Below, piece by piece: positions 1 through 12,062 of a stretch of DNA of 64,000 nucleotides. Source of the DNA: Lonicera japonica (Eukaryota; Streptophyta; Magnoliopsida; Dipsacales; Caprifoliaceae); contig CM038465.1 in assembly GCA_021464415.1 (NCBI GenBank), positions 78,464,919-78,528,918 on the forward strand. Direction: 5' to 3'. Within the stretch, counting starts at the first letter, position 1, and each line of letters opens with the position of its first letter. The notes beneath the pieces were generated by a model, which saw only the letters and a program-made list of their open reading frames with translations, was not told where the DNA came from and made no database searches. The position numbers and the translations under genes are program-made.

Positions 1-1271
1 TTTTCACGCAGATGGATACATATAGCGGCAAGCCTGTTAAACATTTAATCTTCGTGAAAATGTTTATATAAATATACAATGTTTTTAGGGTTTTGTTCGC
101 TAGGTTCGAGGTGGCCGATAATAATTTGAACGAGTCGTTGCTCGGCACTGCAGGCAAGAATTACATATTGGGCTTTCTTCATAAAATTGTTTTGGTTTTT
201 AAAAAAGTGGCCCAAAGGGCGAAAACCAATTTATGTTGGGCTTTCGTCATTTGTCTCTTAGGCAATTTTTGTTTTGATTTTTTATGAAGATGAATTTTCA
301 GTTGAATCCGAGGGGGGGGGGGGGGGGGGCACCTGTCCACTTTTTCTGGGAAATCCCCTCTTAGCCCATCTTCAAAGGTATTTTTTAAAAATTCATTTTT
401 ATCTTACATATTATGATATTTTTATATTGATTTGGCAATATAATTATATAGATAGAAAATTTTTAGATAAAGTTTTTCCAATGATACTATTTCTATCTTA
501 CTTGACATTTATTTAAGAATGAGAAAGAATTAGTGAATTTCTTATATTCAATGAGAATGTGCCATGTTACATTGAAAATTTCTATCATCATTTTTACACC
601 TTTATGACTCATTTTCCACTTCATATAGAACTAGTTATAGAAATGACGATCGGAACACTTTTTTCCTTTTTCTCTTTTCTAACATAAAAATTTGTTTGGA
701 TAGAAATAATTATTGAAGATGGCTTTAGGTTTAGGCAGCGGAGTCCCAATGCCCAACTTTCCACACAAATATTGTCACCCATGTTAAAAAATTGCTGAAT
801 TGCCACCCTTTTTACTTGCCCCACAGCAACTCCGCCTCCCTACTTTCGGTACATCATACATGCTAGTTATAAATAATCCACCCCAGTTACAAATAATTCA
901 CCGCATCATACATGCCAATTATAAATAATGCACCGCATCATTGAATTGGTAAAATTTTAAATATTTCACTCATTGCTGCCACCAGTCTCACTAGCTAGGT
1001 TTGTGGACAAGTTGGTAGAAGCATTCCTGATGAAGAAAAGCCACACGTTCTGGACCACCCCCACCACAAAAATAAAAGTAATATATATATATATATATGA
1101 GGATCTCACTAATTCTGTTAGTTAAAAAGAGAAATAATTTTAAATTGATTAATTTATGGCTAATTTACAAATTTAGTTATTGAAAAAAAAATAAAGTTAT
1201 TTTGATCATTCAATTTTACTTATTCCTTTGGATATGCTCTTAGTTGTATATAATTATTTTTAGGAAGAGTC

Positions 1272-1303
<32 letters not shown>

Positions 1304-1310
1304 ATATGTA
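1..1310. other. Intergenic, no gene seen
   Basis: AT-rich sequence. It holds an 18-nt G run (312-329), short imperfect repeats around the words ATACATGC and TATAAATAAT at 850-945, and TA microsatellites at 1081-1098 and 1272-1295. Short open frames here lack codon structure, homology or splice context, and I do not call them genes. Confidence 0.6.
312..329. repeat. Poly-G tract of 18 nt
   Basis: Uninterrupted run of G directly readable in the sequence. Tracts of this length are uncommon and unstable. Similar runs occur at 21425-21447, 32955-32982 and 56811-56830. Confidence 0.95.
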
Positions 1311-1733
1311 GGGAGCATTTCCCATAAAGACCTTAACTTAAGATCCTTATTTACGGACGTGCCCTTTTGACATGCTTTCCGATGGAATTTTTTGATGAAA
1401 TTTGGTGGGATTGTTCTTCATCGTGTGTAGAATATCTCCACCAAATTTCATCAAAAAATTCAACCGGGAAGTGGGTTAACGACATGATTGAAAAATATTT
1501 GACATATATATATATATATATTTATTTCTGAACCAATATTTTTTAATCCTGTAGTTAACCCACTTCCCGGTTGAATTTTTTGATGAAATTTGGTGGAGAT
1601 GTTCTACACACGATGAAGAACATCCCCACCAAATTTCATCAAAAAAATCCATCGGGAAGCCTGTCAAATGGCCCGGTCCATAAATAAAGACCTTAAGTTA
1701 AGATCATTACTTGAAATTTTCCCTGTATATGTA
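1311..1733. mobile_element. Foldback MITE with nested palindromes
   Basis: The two halves are inverted copies of each other. The ends read GGGAGCATTTC and (reverse complement) GGGAAAATTTC, each followed by a CTTAACTTAAG-type motif on both sides. Each arm also contains its own hairpin, at about 1385-1461 and 1573-1650, with stems built on GATGAAATTTGGTGG / CCACCAAATTTCATC. The whole unit can therefore fold at two levels. The flanks TATATATGTA and TGTATATGTA may be a degenerate 9-10 bp TSD. It has no coding capacity. The internal hairpin is shared with copies at 4985, 20998 and 33636. The superfamily is inferred to be Mutator-like from the long arms and 9-10 bp TSD of the 33636 copy. Confidence 0.8.
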
Positions 1734-2235
1734 TACTCATGTCAATGGAGGGGACAGATCGATGTTGATTTGCATGCACTATAGAATTTAATCGCTTAAT
1801 CAACATGTCAAATCATTAAGATTTAAATTGAAATACTTAAATCACATACTTGGATCCATGATAATATGCGAAAGTGTGAGAATAGATCACAGTAGATTAT
1901 GGATCGAGCGAGTACATGATTTTTCTCAAACAAATCGTCATAATTTCTTGATGAAAATTTTGATTCCTCTAGAGATGAGAAAGGAGCCGTAATTTGATTT
2001 AATTTGTTATGGACCATAACCCTAATATCTACTTTATAAATAGTTTAACTAAGATTTCTATAAAATCCTAATAAATCCATATAAAAGCATCTATACATTT
2101 ATCCCACATTTATTTAAGTATGGGCTTAACAAAATTAATTAAATCACTCAAAATTAGCCTATTAAATAACAAATATAATTAAAATATTATAATATATTAC
2201 CCACATCAATTGAAAAATATAAATTTTCTAACATG

Positions 2236-2271
<36 letters not shown>

Positions 2272-2951
2272 ATATCTTCATCAATCAACCAATTGTTTGG
2301 TCCGCTCCCATTAACTCTTTCAGATTCACATACGAAGATCGAAAAAAAAATGCATATACGTACAGATATATCCCTCACATTTTCAACAAACATCTTCAAA
2401 TAAGTGAAAGGATATGTTTCATGAATAATTGTGTGCCAAAAGCATCTATAGAAGTTTGGAAATATTTGTTTAATTAATTTCTTCTCGTCATGTTGTAAGA
2501 TAATATATGTTCGCTTGAAATTCATAAAATTATATATTATCATGTCTTTGTAGACAAAACTACTATTCATTCCCTCCACCATTTAGTATTTCTGCTTTTT
2601 CTTTTCTTTTTTTACATCAATGCGGGATTTAAACTTAAAACTTCTCGTTAATTAAAAGTGAGTTTTGCATTTAATAAATGAAAAGTTAGGATAAATTCAT
2701 AATTAGAAGATTGTGGGTTGATTCTCTCTCACTTATTCCATAGTTTGTTAAGAAAAAAAAAAGCAGTTATATTGCTAATATGAATATTTATGATAATAAG
2801 AACAAATGGGTATGTTATGTTGCTAAATTCTAACTATTATGTTGATAGGCTAGCTCACAAATAGTCTTGAAAATAATTACGTTTTGAAAATGGATATAAA
2901 TGAGAGATAATTAATTTAAAAGCAAAATCTAATAATCGAATAATGTGATAT
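1734..2951. other. Intergenic, no gene seen
   Basis: AT-rich sequence with a TA microsatellite at about 2238-2270. No gene, RNA gene or element boundary could be supported. Confidence 0.5.
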
Positions 2952-2959
2952 GGATATAG

Positions 2960-3938
2960 CAGTGATGGATCTAGGGGGGTGAGGGGGGCATCGCCACCCC
3001 AATTTTTTTTAAAAATAGATTAGATATAGTAGTAACATTGTATTTATAAAAAAATTATAAAAGCTCCTCCTCCAAATTATTTTGAAAAGATTAAGTATGG
3101 TCCCCTCAATTGTTTATTTTTTAAAAAAGTTAAACACCCGGACTAAAATATAAGATTTACATTTTTGCAACAAAATAAATAAAAATCGTATGTCCTTTTA
3201 TGCATCAAAATTTACAATCTTGCTTATAAATAGATAATATTTGCAATATTGCTTATAAATTTTATCCTGCGGATTTCATCAAGCAAGAAAAAGTACACTT
3301 GAAATTTCAATTAGAAAATTATAAGCTTGATATTTTGTCCATCCAAAGTTTCAAAATTTATCAACAATTTCAGAGTTGTGCCAAGTGTTGATGAAAACTA
3401 GAAAGTCGATCATTTATCCTCTTATCAATAGGTAAATTCGTCTTATTTTGACATTGCCGGTTTCAACAACTATATCTGAACGTGCATTTTCAGTTATGAA
3501 AATTGTTAAGACCACATTTTGTAATAGGATGAAGATGGTTTTTTAACAAGTTATTTGATCACATATATCGAAAAAGATATTGCTCGTAATTTCGATATTA
3601 ATGATATTATAAATGCATTTTATATCATGAAAGAGATGCGATCACAACTTCAAATGTCTAAGTTTAATAGATAATTGCAAGAGGGTAATTGAAGTTATTA
3701 TTTTTTGTAAGTCAATGTGTTCAATGTAATTTGCTCACGTGGGTGATCATATGTATATATATGTATTTTTTGTAATTGTATATATATTGACATATTATAT
3801 ATGTTATATTTTTGCGTTAACTTGCTTTATTATTGGATGGTAAAATTTAGTTTGAATAATTTTTGTGATAATTATTTCTTGCCATTGATTCATTTATATT
3901 ATTGTCCCCCCAAACCTAAAATCCTGACTCTGTCCCTG
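2960..3938 (+). mobile_element. hAT transposon, deleted copy
   Basis: The 979-bp unit is flanked by a perfect 8-bp duplication, GGATATAG, at 2952-2959 and 3939-3946. Eight base pairs is the TSD length of the hAT superfamily. The terminal repeats begin CAGTGATGGATCT and, on the other strand, CAGGGACAGAGTC, each followed by a G-rich stretch. The interior keeps the C-terminal part of a hAT transposase (3290-3670). The zinc finger and catalytic core are missing, so this is a deleted, non-autonomous copy. Confidence 0.93.
3290..3670 (+). pseudogene. hAT transposase C-terminal dimerisation domain, relic
   Basis: Translation around 3448-3546 gives LPVSTTISERAFSVMKIVKT, the hallmark start of the hAT family C-terminal dimerisation domain. 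A stop (TAA, about 3544-3546) and a shift follow. The reading then resumes with YIEKDIARNFDINDII and MKEMRSQLQMSK at about 3550-3670. Upstream, at about 3290-3440, a frame resembling the linker region (ENYKLDIL, then a decayed SELCQ-type segment) has several stops. Only the last part of a normal transposase of roughly 700 residues remains. It cannot be functional and is read here as a fossil inside the 2960-3938 element. Confidence 0.88.
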
Positions 3939-3946
3939 GGATATAG

Positions 3947-4213
3947 ACTAATTTATTTGAAAAAATTCATAAAACCAATAAGAAGATAACTAATACATGC
4001 ATATTTACACATTATATAATTAACAAAACATATTCAAGGTTTTCTAGCTAATTATTAGAAATTAAAATTTAGTATTTCAAAACACACTCTTCAAGTAAAC
4101 TAATTGATTGAAATGTACAATTCAAAGTTCTTAACGTGCTTCCTCTAATTGAGTAAAGCTCAAAAAGAAACTAACTTTATTAATATCTCCGTATCATGCA
4201 ACACAACACATGT

Positions 4214-4244
<31 letters not shown>

Positions 4245-4984
4245 GAGGGGAGAGCGCGAAAGAGAGAAATCATCATTGGTTCATGTCTTTGATTCATGTT
4301 AAAGTTTTTCTTGAGAGGGGAAGAGAGTAATCATCAATGGTGCTGTTCTCTTTAATTTACTAACATATTTAACCAAGGAGGCAAGGACGAAAGCAGAATT
4401 TAAACTGGCAGGGCACATGTGTTAAGAGAAAAAAAAAACTTTTACGAGCCATATTATATATAATATAAAGTGATTTTGGTGCCACCAATGGTTTTTGTAA
4501 GTTTAATTGAATTAAATTGAAATATTTATATATTGCAATCTAACTTTATTTGTAGGGATAAATTTACAAAATAACACTTGTTCTCACAAATAAAGATCAT
4601 CTATCTCACTCTAAGAAGACATTAATTTCAACGTAATCATTATTCAAAAAAAAATTATAACTATAAAGGGCAAAGTTAGAACATAATTTTGGGAGGGCCA
4701 CACTTTTTTCAACAACTTAATAATATATTCCATAGTAAAAGTAAAGATATACTATAGAAAATATATTCCAACTGTAAAGTAGATAAAAATACTACACATG
4801 TAACTTTGATTAATTAGTTAAACAAAAGTGTGAATTTGTGAGGTTTTGGAAGGACCAATAATACAACTAGACTTAAAATATATAAATTTTTCGATACATA
4901 CATATATAAAAGGGATTAAAAACTTGGGAGGGGCCCTTAGCAACACCTAGTCTCATCCCTTTATTTAACAATTATATGTATGTA
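3947..4984. other. Intergenic, no gene seen
   Basis: AT-rich sequence with a mixed TA/GA microsatellite at about 4215-4245. No gene seen. Confidence 0.5.
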
Positions 4985-5107
4985 ATCTCCACTAAATTTT
5001 ATCAAAAAAATTCAACATACTCACTTTTTGTTTAAATTTTTTGATAAAATTTGGTGGAGAGGATCTAATGATCGTGAATATATTTTCCACCAAATTTCGT
5101 CAAAAAA
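4985..5107. repeat. Relic of the nested-hairpin MITE family
   Basis: Contains the family hairpin words CTCCACTAAATTTTATC (about 4986-5002) and, around 5038-5102, TTTTTTGATAAAATTTGGTG paired with CCACCAAATTTCGTC. Terminal repeats are not recognisable, so this is a truncated or strongly diverged copy of the elements at 1311 and 33636. Confidence 0.7.
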
Positions 5108-5922
5108 AAAAACTCATGCATTTATCTTCTCAAAAGTCTCAATACATACCGAATGTTCCTTAAACTTGGTACTTATAAAAAATGTTATCATGTGCATATA
5201 TGTGTGTGGGTGGGTGGGTGGGTGGGTCATGTGCCCTTATAACATATATTATGCATCTATAAATAAAAAGAATTAAATTATAACATGCATTGATTCTCAT
5301 ATAAAATATTATTTTTTTTATTCGTAGTATGATTAAAATGTTTTCATGAAATACATATTAATATGTTATCATTTTCCAATATATATTTAGAAAATGAGAG
5401 AGTTTGATTGGAAAGTCTCTTGTTAAGAGATCTCGATTGCTCAACTCCATCCCGTGTTGCTTTGAAGGGAATTTGGTCTTTCCTTAATTAGTTTTAGCTT
5501 TCCCATTAAAAAAGAAAGCCATACCATCACAGAAGTCTGATACTAAAACTCATTTTTTTCATTCTCATATTGTCGCGTGGCATTTCATTATATATATTTA
5601 TATCTCTATACATTAATATATCACTATAATTTCATCTTCTTCTTTTTCTCCTAAAAACTTTTAATTAAAATCTAATTGATTCTATTCAATATTACCTATT
5701 AATTACATTTTACCCTATATATTTGTTTAATCCTTTTCTTACGCATATTTTGTACACCTCTTCTTTTGTATAATTTATGCATTAACAATATAGTAACACA
5801 TGTATGTATTTAATGTCAAATCAATACGTAACTTCACATTTCCGATGTTGTTTCAACATTTTATATTTTCATGTGGAGACCCTGTTGCTCTTCCCTCACT
5901 CATATGTACATAGCATTAAAAT
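5108..5922. other. Intergenic, no gene seen
   Basis: AT-rich sequence. A GGGT microsatellite (GTGGGTGGGTGGGTGGGTGG, about 5207-5226) is the only notable feature. Confidence 0.5.
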
Positions 5923-6856
5923 AGGGTGTCGGTAAAGGCACCCTTAAATTATAATTTTAACACCCTTTTATTTAAGCACCCACATTTAATTTCTAATTTT
6001 AAAGGAACATCCAAACTTGTAAGAGCATCTGTATAAAAAATAGGTTTGATTATACATTTCTTTCGACAATATTTTGCTTAATATAATGTGCCCTTGTCAG
6101 TTTATAACTATTTTTAACAATCTTGCACAATAATTTTTTACAATAAATAAAAAGTTATTTTCCAAAATTATATCATTAGCATTGATTGCACAAACTTTTT
6201 TGTCAAACAAGAAATAGTTTTGTTTTATCCAGAGCAAGCAAGAGAAAAATGATGGAAACATAATCTTGTCACCACCACTGTTGTGAAGATTTAATGGTGA
6301 AAAAAAATTATGTAATGATCCACCCAAAAAATCTGAATAAATAAAAATATAATTGCACTAATAGACATTCTAAAAATTTGTGAAAAACTTTAAACAAAAA
6401 CATGGTGCATTTTCTTTAAAAAACTTACCCTCAATAAAAAGCTAATTAATTTGGTACACTTTTATTAGAAAAATTACTCTCAAGAAAAAGCATTAATGAT
6501 GAAATCTTGTTCGAAGGTTTATTAACTTTTTGTTTTCCAGTTTTTAGATTCTTCTATCTCTTATTCTTTTGTTATTTTTATTTAGGTTTCATTTTATATT
6601 CCTGGTTTTATTTTATGTGAGAGTTTTTGTACTCTTTGTCATTGTTAAAAAATCGTTTTTATTTATTTCTCTTATTTGAAACAATTTGCATGTTTTTTTG
6701 TCTCTTTAACGGTAGAGATCTAAAGTAAAGATTTGTAGTTTCAAGATTATTATTTTTTTGAAAAAAGGGTGCTCTTCTCAATCTAAAAGTTGGAGAAGAA
6801 TGTTTTAAAAAAGGATGAGAAAACAAGATTTTTATGTGTGCATTTACCAGCACCCT
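5923..6856. mobile_element. Possible MITE with AGGGTG ends
   Basis: The left end reads AGGGTGTCGGTAAAGGCACC. The right end, reverse complemented, reads AGGGTGCTGGTAAATGCACA. This gives a terminal inverted repeat of about 20 bp, 934 bp apart. The flanks ATTAAAAT and TAAATATA are too AT-rich to prove a TSD. No transposase remnant is seen inside. Confidence 0.45.
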
Positions 6857-8136
6857 TAAATATATCTTCACAATTCTTTTGTTTAGATAATGGGTCACTT
6901 TAACATTTCTCTTTAAATTTACGTCTTCTACTCTTATTCATCATATTTTCCTCTTTTCCTACATGTACTCCATATATTGCAGAATTTTGGTTTTTCTAAA
7001 ATTCCTCTACAAGACTTTGGGGATGAAGCTCGCCTTTAAAAGAATATATCATTAATTATAGGTAAGTTTATCAATCAATTGTAATTGCCTTTATACACTT
7101 TACACTCTTAATTTTTAATTGCTCAATCTTTAGTGCAACATATTGACTAGACAACTCAATCTTCAAATATTCAATCAAGAAATGGTTGTAATGAAAATTT
7201 AGTGTATTTTCAATAATTAGACTTTTTTAAAAGAAAAATTATGATCATTTACCTAATGTTAGATTGCACTTTTTACTCAAAATTCATAGCTAATCAATTT
7301 CTCCACAAAATTTCAAAGATTTTTTTTAATTCATTACCTCTTTTAAAAAAATGTCATCTTTAAGACAGACCTCTTAATTTAGAGATAGACGAAGATTCTT
7401 TTAATTCATTACCTCTTTAAAAAAATGTCATCTTTAGGATAGACCTCTTAATTTAGAGAAACATTCCTCTATTACTTTATGAGTAACCTATTTTTTTATT
7501 ATAATCTCAAACCATTTTCCCAATTTTTACGCATTTTTCTCCGTACTTTTTTCTTTTTATTTCTTTTTTTGAATATTTATTTGTCTATTCTATAATGTTT
7601 TAGCATTAATAAAACTAAATACTTTTCAACTATTTTTCATAACCAGCACATAGCCTAGTCTTTTATGTATATATATTTGAATATTAATGAATGAACCTAC
7701 TGGCTAGTTTCTCACACTTTCACGTAGAGCTGGATTCAGTTTCATAACCGAAACGAACCGAAAATTTCAATATCACTAAAATGTAAACCGTTTCCAAATT
7801 GAATATTATTCGGTAGCCGAAAAATCGGTTTGGTGTTGATTTGATTTCAGTAAAACCAAAATTCCCCTAAACAGCAAAATACACATTACACACAGACACA
7901 TAGTAGCCACAGCAGAGTTACAAACGACAGAAAGCACACAGAAGTCCAAAATCAAAGTATATACACTGATTTATAAATAACTAAATTAAATATGTCAAAA
8001 AAAAAAAGATCAGGAAGAAGATTGTAACCAGACCTTAAAAGCTTTAAGGCAATGTTAAAATTTGAGAAAAGTATTTAAGGAGAGAGGCGAGTGTGACAGC
8101 AATAAAAAAGGAGTGGAGTGAGCTGTAGGGAGAGAC
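6857..8136. other. Intergenic with a 75-bp tandem duplication
   Basis: A unit beginning AATTCATTACCTC occurs at 7328 and again at 7403, giving a two-copy tandem duplication with period 75. Around 7740-7860 are AACCGAAACGAACCGAAA-type motifs common in plant repeats. No gene seen. Confidence 0.6.
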
Positions 8137-8144
8137 GAGATGAA

Positions 8145-8479
8145 CAGTGGCGGATGGAGGGGGGAGGGGGGGCGGGTCCTCCCGAGATATTTTAAACTCC
8201 TATTAGTATTAGTATTTTTTTTATATAAATATAATTGTTGACACTCTTTAAATAAAATTATGTATTTTTATTTTGTTATAAATTTTTTAATCTCTAAAAA
8301 TTATTTTAGAGTATTAATTTTTTTTTATGGAGTGTCAATAGTTATACCCATTATTATTTATATTATAAATATTTAATAAATTTAAGTGGCTGTGATTCCT
8401 CTTAATAAATTTATAAAGTTTCATATTTTTTATATTATGTTTTGACCCTCCCATACTTCAAATCCTAATTCCGCCACCG
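8145..8479. mobile_element. hAT-type MITE
   Basis: The 335-bp unit has ends CAGTGGCGGA and, reverse complemented, CGGTGGCGGA. It is flanked by GAGATGAA (8137-8144) and GAGATAAA (8480-8487), an 8-bp TSD with one mismatch. The interior is AT-rich and non-coding. The CAGTGGCGGA end matches those of the elements at 21889 and 24184. Confidence 0.85.
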
Positions 8480-8487
8480 GAGATAAA

Positions 8488-10985
8488 CATATTAAACTAT
8501 GTTTAGAACAGTTGAGTGAGAGAGAACTAGAGAGCACAGAGGTTAAGGGCGGGGATGAGAGAGAACTAGAAAGTGGACTAGTGGAGAGGTTGAAGGTGGA
8601 GATGAGAGAGGAGAGTTAAAACAGAGGAGGAGGTTGAGTAAATATGTAATATATATATATATATATGAATGAATTTTCAATAGTTAACTTCTCTTTTTAT
8701 TTATTGATGGGTACTGACAATAATTAATGTACATTAGTGGTTGATTGAGATTTTAAAATCAAGTTTTTAAAATTTTTACCAAAAAGTCAACTTTACTTCA
8801 CATTTCTCAAATCACTTTACTTTCTCTCTCATAAAATTTTTAAAACGCCTAACTTTAAATTCAAAAATCGTAATAAGATAAAAAAAAAATATTTGAAACC
8901 TAATCATCGAGATCTATAAAACACGATCCATTGTGACTATTTTTTTTAATTTTTTTTATGAGTTTTTTTGAATTGGTTGAAAAAAAACTTCAACAAAAAT
9001 TAAGTTTACTTTCAAAACATGTTTTAAAATCTCAACCAAACAAGATTCCTTAAGGATCTTATTTGCCAAATAAACTTAGGATAACCTAATTCCAAATTAT
9101 GACAAGTGTTTACGGGTGTTTTCGTCATTTCAATTTTATAGTTAATTAACAATTTCAAAATATATTTAACTTTGAATATTCATCTCTATATAATAAGTTT
9201 ACAAATTACATACAACTCAACTATTTCAATAACACTTTCAATTGAATCATTTTATTATCATTCATGACAAATCATATCACAATAAAAACCAAAAAATTAA
9301 TTTGAAGCATCTCATATAGCTTGTGCTGCTAGTTTTATTAGTTGTTGTTCAACTAAATAATAATTTTAACACAATAACATAAAATAATATTAAAAGAAAC
9401 ATATTTTCTTAATTTAAAGTATTTCAAACAAGCTCAACTTTTAATAATTTGATCAGATACAGAAGTATGCGCACGACTTCCTAAATAACACTAAAAATAT
9501 ATCTCTGGTATTCGAACTTAGAGAGGCATCATCTCTAATCTTGTATTAGAGAGGTCACAGGTTCGAAACCCATGGATGTGGTATTCGAATTTAATAAAGT
9601 GCTACTTAATAAAATGGTTTGTCTACCTTTTGTGGGTAATTGGTGATATGTCCACCTCTTATGCAGGTGGTTGGAGATATGTCCACCTCTTATGTGGGTA
9701 GTTGGAGATGCATATGGTTCGTGGTATGGTTCGTGTGGTTGGTGACGGAAGCTGAAGCTGCTCTCTCGGTTCGGTTCGGTTCAGTTCGGTTGTGAGACTC
9801 TCTTGAGGGTGACGCGAAGTAAAGCTTACTTATTCATCTCTTGATCAGCGAATTATGTAGTTCATAGTTAACTAGGGCGACATAATTCTATATCTGACTC
9901 CATATAATTGTCTTTGATATGAATGATTAATCAAAAAAAAAAACTAAAAATATATCTTATTTAGTATTAAATAATTAATTATTTGGTTCAATAATCAATG
10001 TGTTGTGTTTAACAAATAAATTTTGTACCATTTTTAAAATTGTGAAGTATATCCACTAATTAAAATTAATTTATAAATGTACTAATTTAGATTACATTTT
10101 AATTTATATTCCTAATCGAAATCTACTTCCATTTTAATTTATTTTGTATTTTCTTTTAAGGTGCGTTTGAATTATATAATTGAATTTAGCTTTAAAATTC
10201 ATAAATCTAATATTCAAAAATTACATATTTGAAATACAAGAGTTTAAAATTTTGTTTTTACTTAACAAATATAAGAAAAATGATTTATAAATCCAAATAT
10301 TATTCTGCTAAAATTTATATTTAGTTGATTAGTAAGTTATTTTTATTTTTTGACACTGTGGCGGAACTCAGGCTTACACAAAATTAACCCGTTTGACTTG
10401 ACCCGCCCCTATTATAATATTTTATTCCTTATAATATAGCGTAATTACCATGGGGCGGGAGTGGGTTTATGCGTAAACTATTCGCAACAAATTCAGATTT
10501 AAAAAAATAAAACCTATACCAGTTTAGGATGTGTTTATAAGCTTGTTGGGTTTAGGTTTGGATTTGGACAACACACGACCCTTTGTCATCCCTCGTATTA
10601 TTATTATAATTAATATTACAAGTATATTTGTAGTAATAAAAAATAATAATTTGTTTAAAAATTAGTTAATATTTTTTTTCAAATTCGCAAGTTTAGGATC
10701 TAAAAAGAATAACCTTATCTCTAAAATTTGAAAGTTATAACTTTAAGATAAGTATCAAATCTCATTATTTGAATATATTTATAAATCTCAAATCATAATT
10801 TCACACCAAACAAAAATATTTAGATTTGAGATTCCAAATCCAAATCTCATGTTAAAATGTTCTCTCAAATCCACATTCCAAACACACCCTTAAAGAATTT
10901 TAAAGGATTTTATTCAAAAATATTTTCAATTAACTATGTTATTAATACTTCCACCAATTTCTTTCAAATAATAACAATAACAATA
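8488..10985. other. Intergenic, includes a SINE copy
   Basis: AT-rich, non-coding sequence. A tRNA-derived SINE lies at about 9505-9720, and GGTTCGGTTCGGTTC-type repeats lie near 9766-9792. Nothing else could be supported. Confidence 0.5.
9505..9720 (+). mobile_element. tRNA-derived SINE copy (plus strand)
   Basis: Contains GGCATCATCT, then GTATTAGAGAG, then a polymerase III B-box-like GGTTCGAAACC at about 9560. The same words occur in the same order, reverse complemented, at 18632-18728, so both belong to one family. The A-box end is decayed here. The 3' part has about three imperfect copies of a unit containing GGTTGGAGATATGTCCACC. Confidence 0.7.
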
Positions 10986-11429
10986 ACAATAATTGATGGT
11001 GCAAATTATTAATTCAATCTACCGCACTAACCTCGAGCTGACACGTGGCCACCCACGTCAGCTATCAGGCATGCTTCATAGCGAGGAGCTCGGAGGAACC
11101 CTGTTAAGACTTTATAAGAAGGATAGAGCCCCTCAAGAACTGGGTACCCGCTCAAGGGTCAATTACGTACGATAGATTACGAAGCCCGGGCTCCATAGCT
11201 TTTTCGGCGAGCTCCGAAGCTCTATCTCGCCCAACCACTCTGCCATAATGGTTAGTGGAAGCATAGGCGACTGCCACCTGCTCTGTAGAGCGCGCAGAAT
11301 TCCCCACACCTTCATTAAATGCACATCAACTGCATTTAATGCACCAGGATTCATGGAGAAACAAGGTCAGAGTTGGTACTGATCGAAGTATGACCCCAGA
11401 CTTGCTCTGAAAGCTCTGGGCACACGTCT

Positions 11430-12008
11430 TGTAACACTCCCGCCTTAATTAGTAGGATAACACCTGTAATTAAGACCTGGAGCGTTACTAACCCACCTTA
11501 GACGAGCTAAAGTAGGTCAAAAATAAATAATAAAACAATAAATTCAAGAAAATCACATAACCTAGAATAAACAACTCTGATACTCATGCTGTGGGCAATA
11601 ATATAAAACATAAGTGTAATATATATCTATACACATACATAGATTTCGAAAGACATACACACTATGTTAACGTGTATTACAGAGTAAACAACAGCTCATG
11701 ATAGTCGTGGATTGCCATGTACACACCTATACAACAAAAATGAGTTGGTATCAGAGGCCCTCTATTTCGTTTCCGACCCAGTCGCTTCTTCTGTCGTATC
11801 TGTCCCTTGGATACCTGAATTTGTTTATATAAAAAGGAGTGAGCTCACAGCTCAGTAGGGGAATATAACATGCAATATTATGTACAAAACGTAATTAACT
11901 ATTTAATCATAAATCATGACTCAACCGATAAAACAATGCATGCATGTGCGTATGCAGGTTACCTCCCTTGTGTCAACCATTATACCGAGAGAATACCGAG
12001 GTCGAACC

Positions 12009-12062
<54 letters not shown>

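Noticed and set aside
1476..1667. Minus-strand frame with FFDEIWWG-type residues, also seen at 5028-5276
   Set aside because: It is the translated hairpin of the MITE family; the similarity is at the DNA level and palindromic.
9505..9600. A functional tRNA gene
   Set aside because: Only a B-box-like word is intact and no cloverleaf with acceptor stem can be formed, so it fits a SINE instead.
11743..11757. GTTGGTATCAGAGGC, which resembles a tRNA-Met primer-binding site
   Set aside because: It lies inside the 11430-13383 unit rather than just after an LTR end, so it is probably chance or an older nested scrap.
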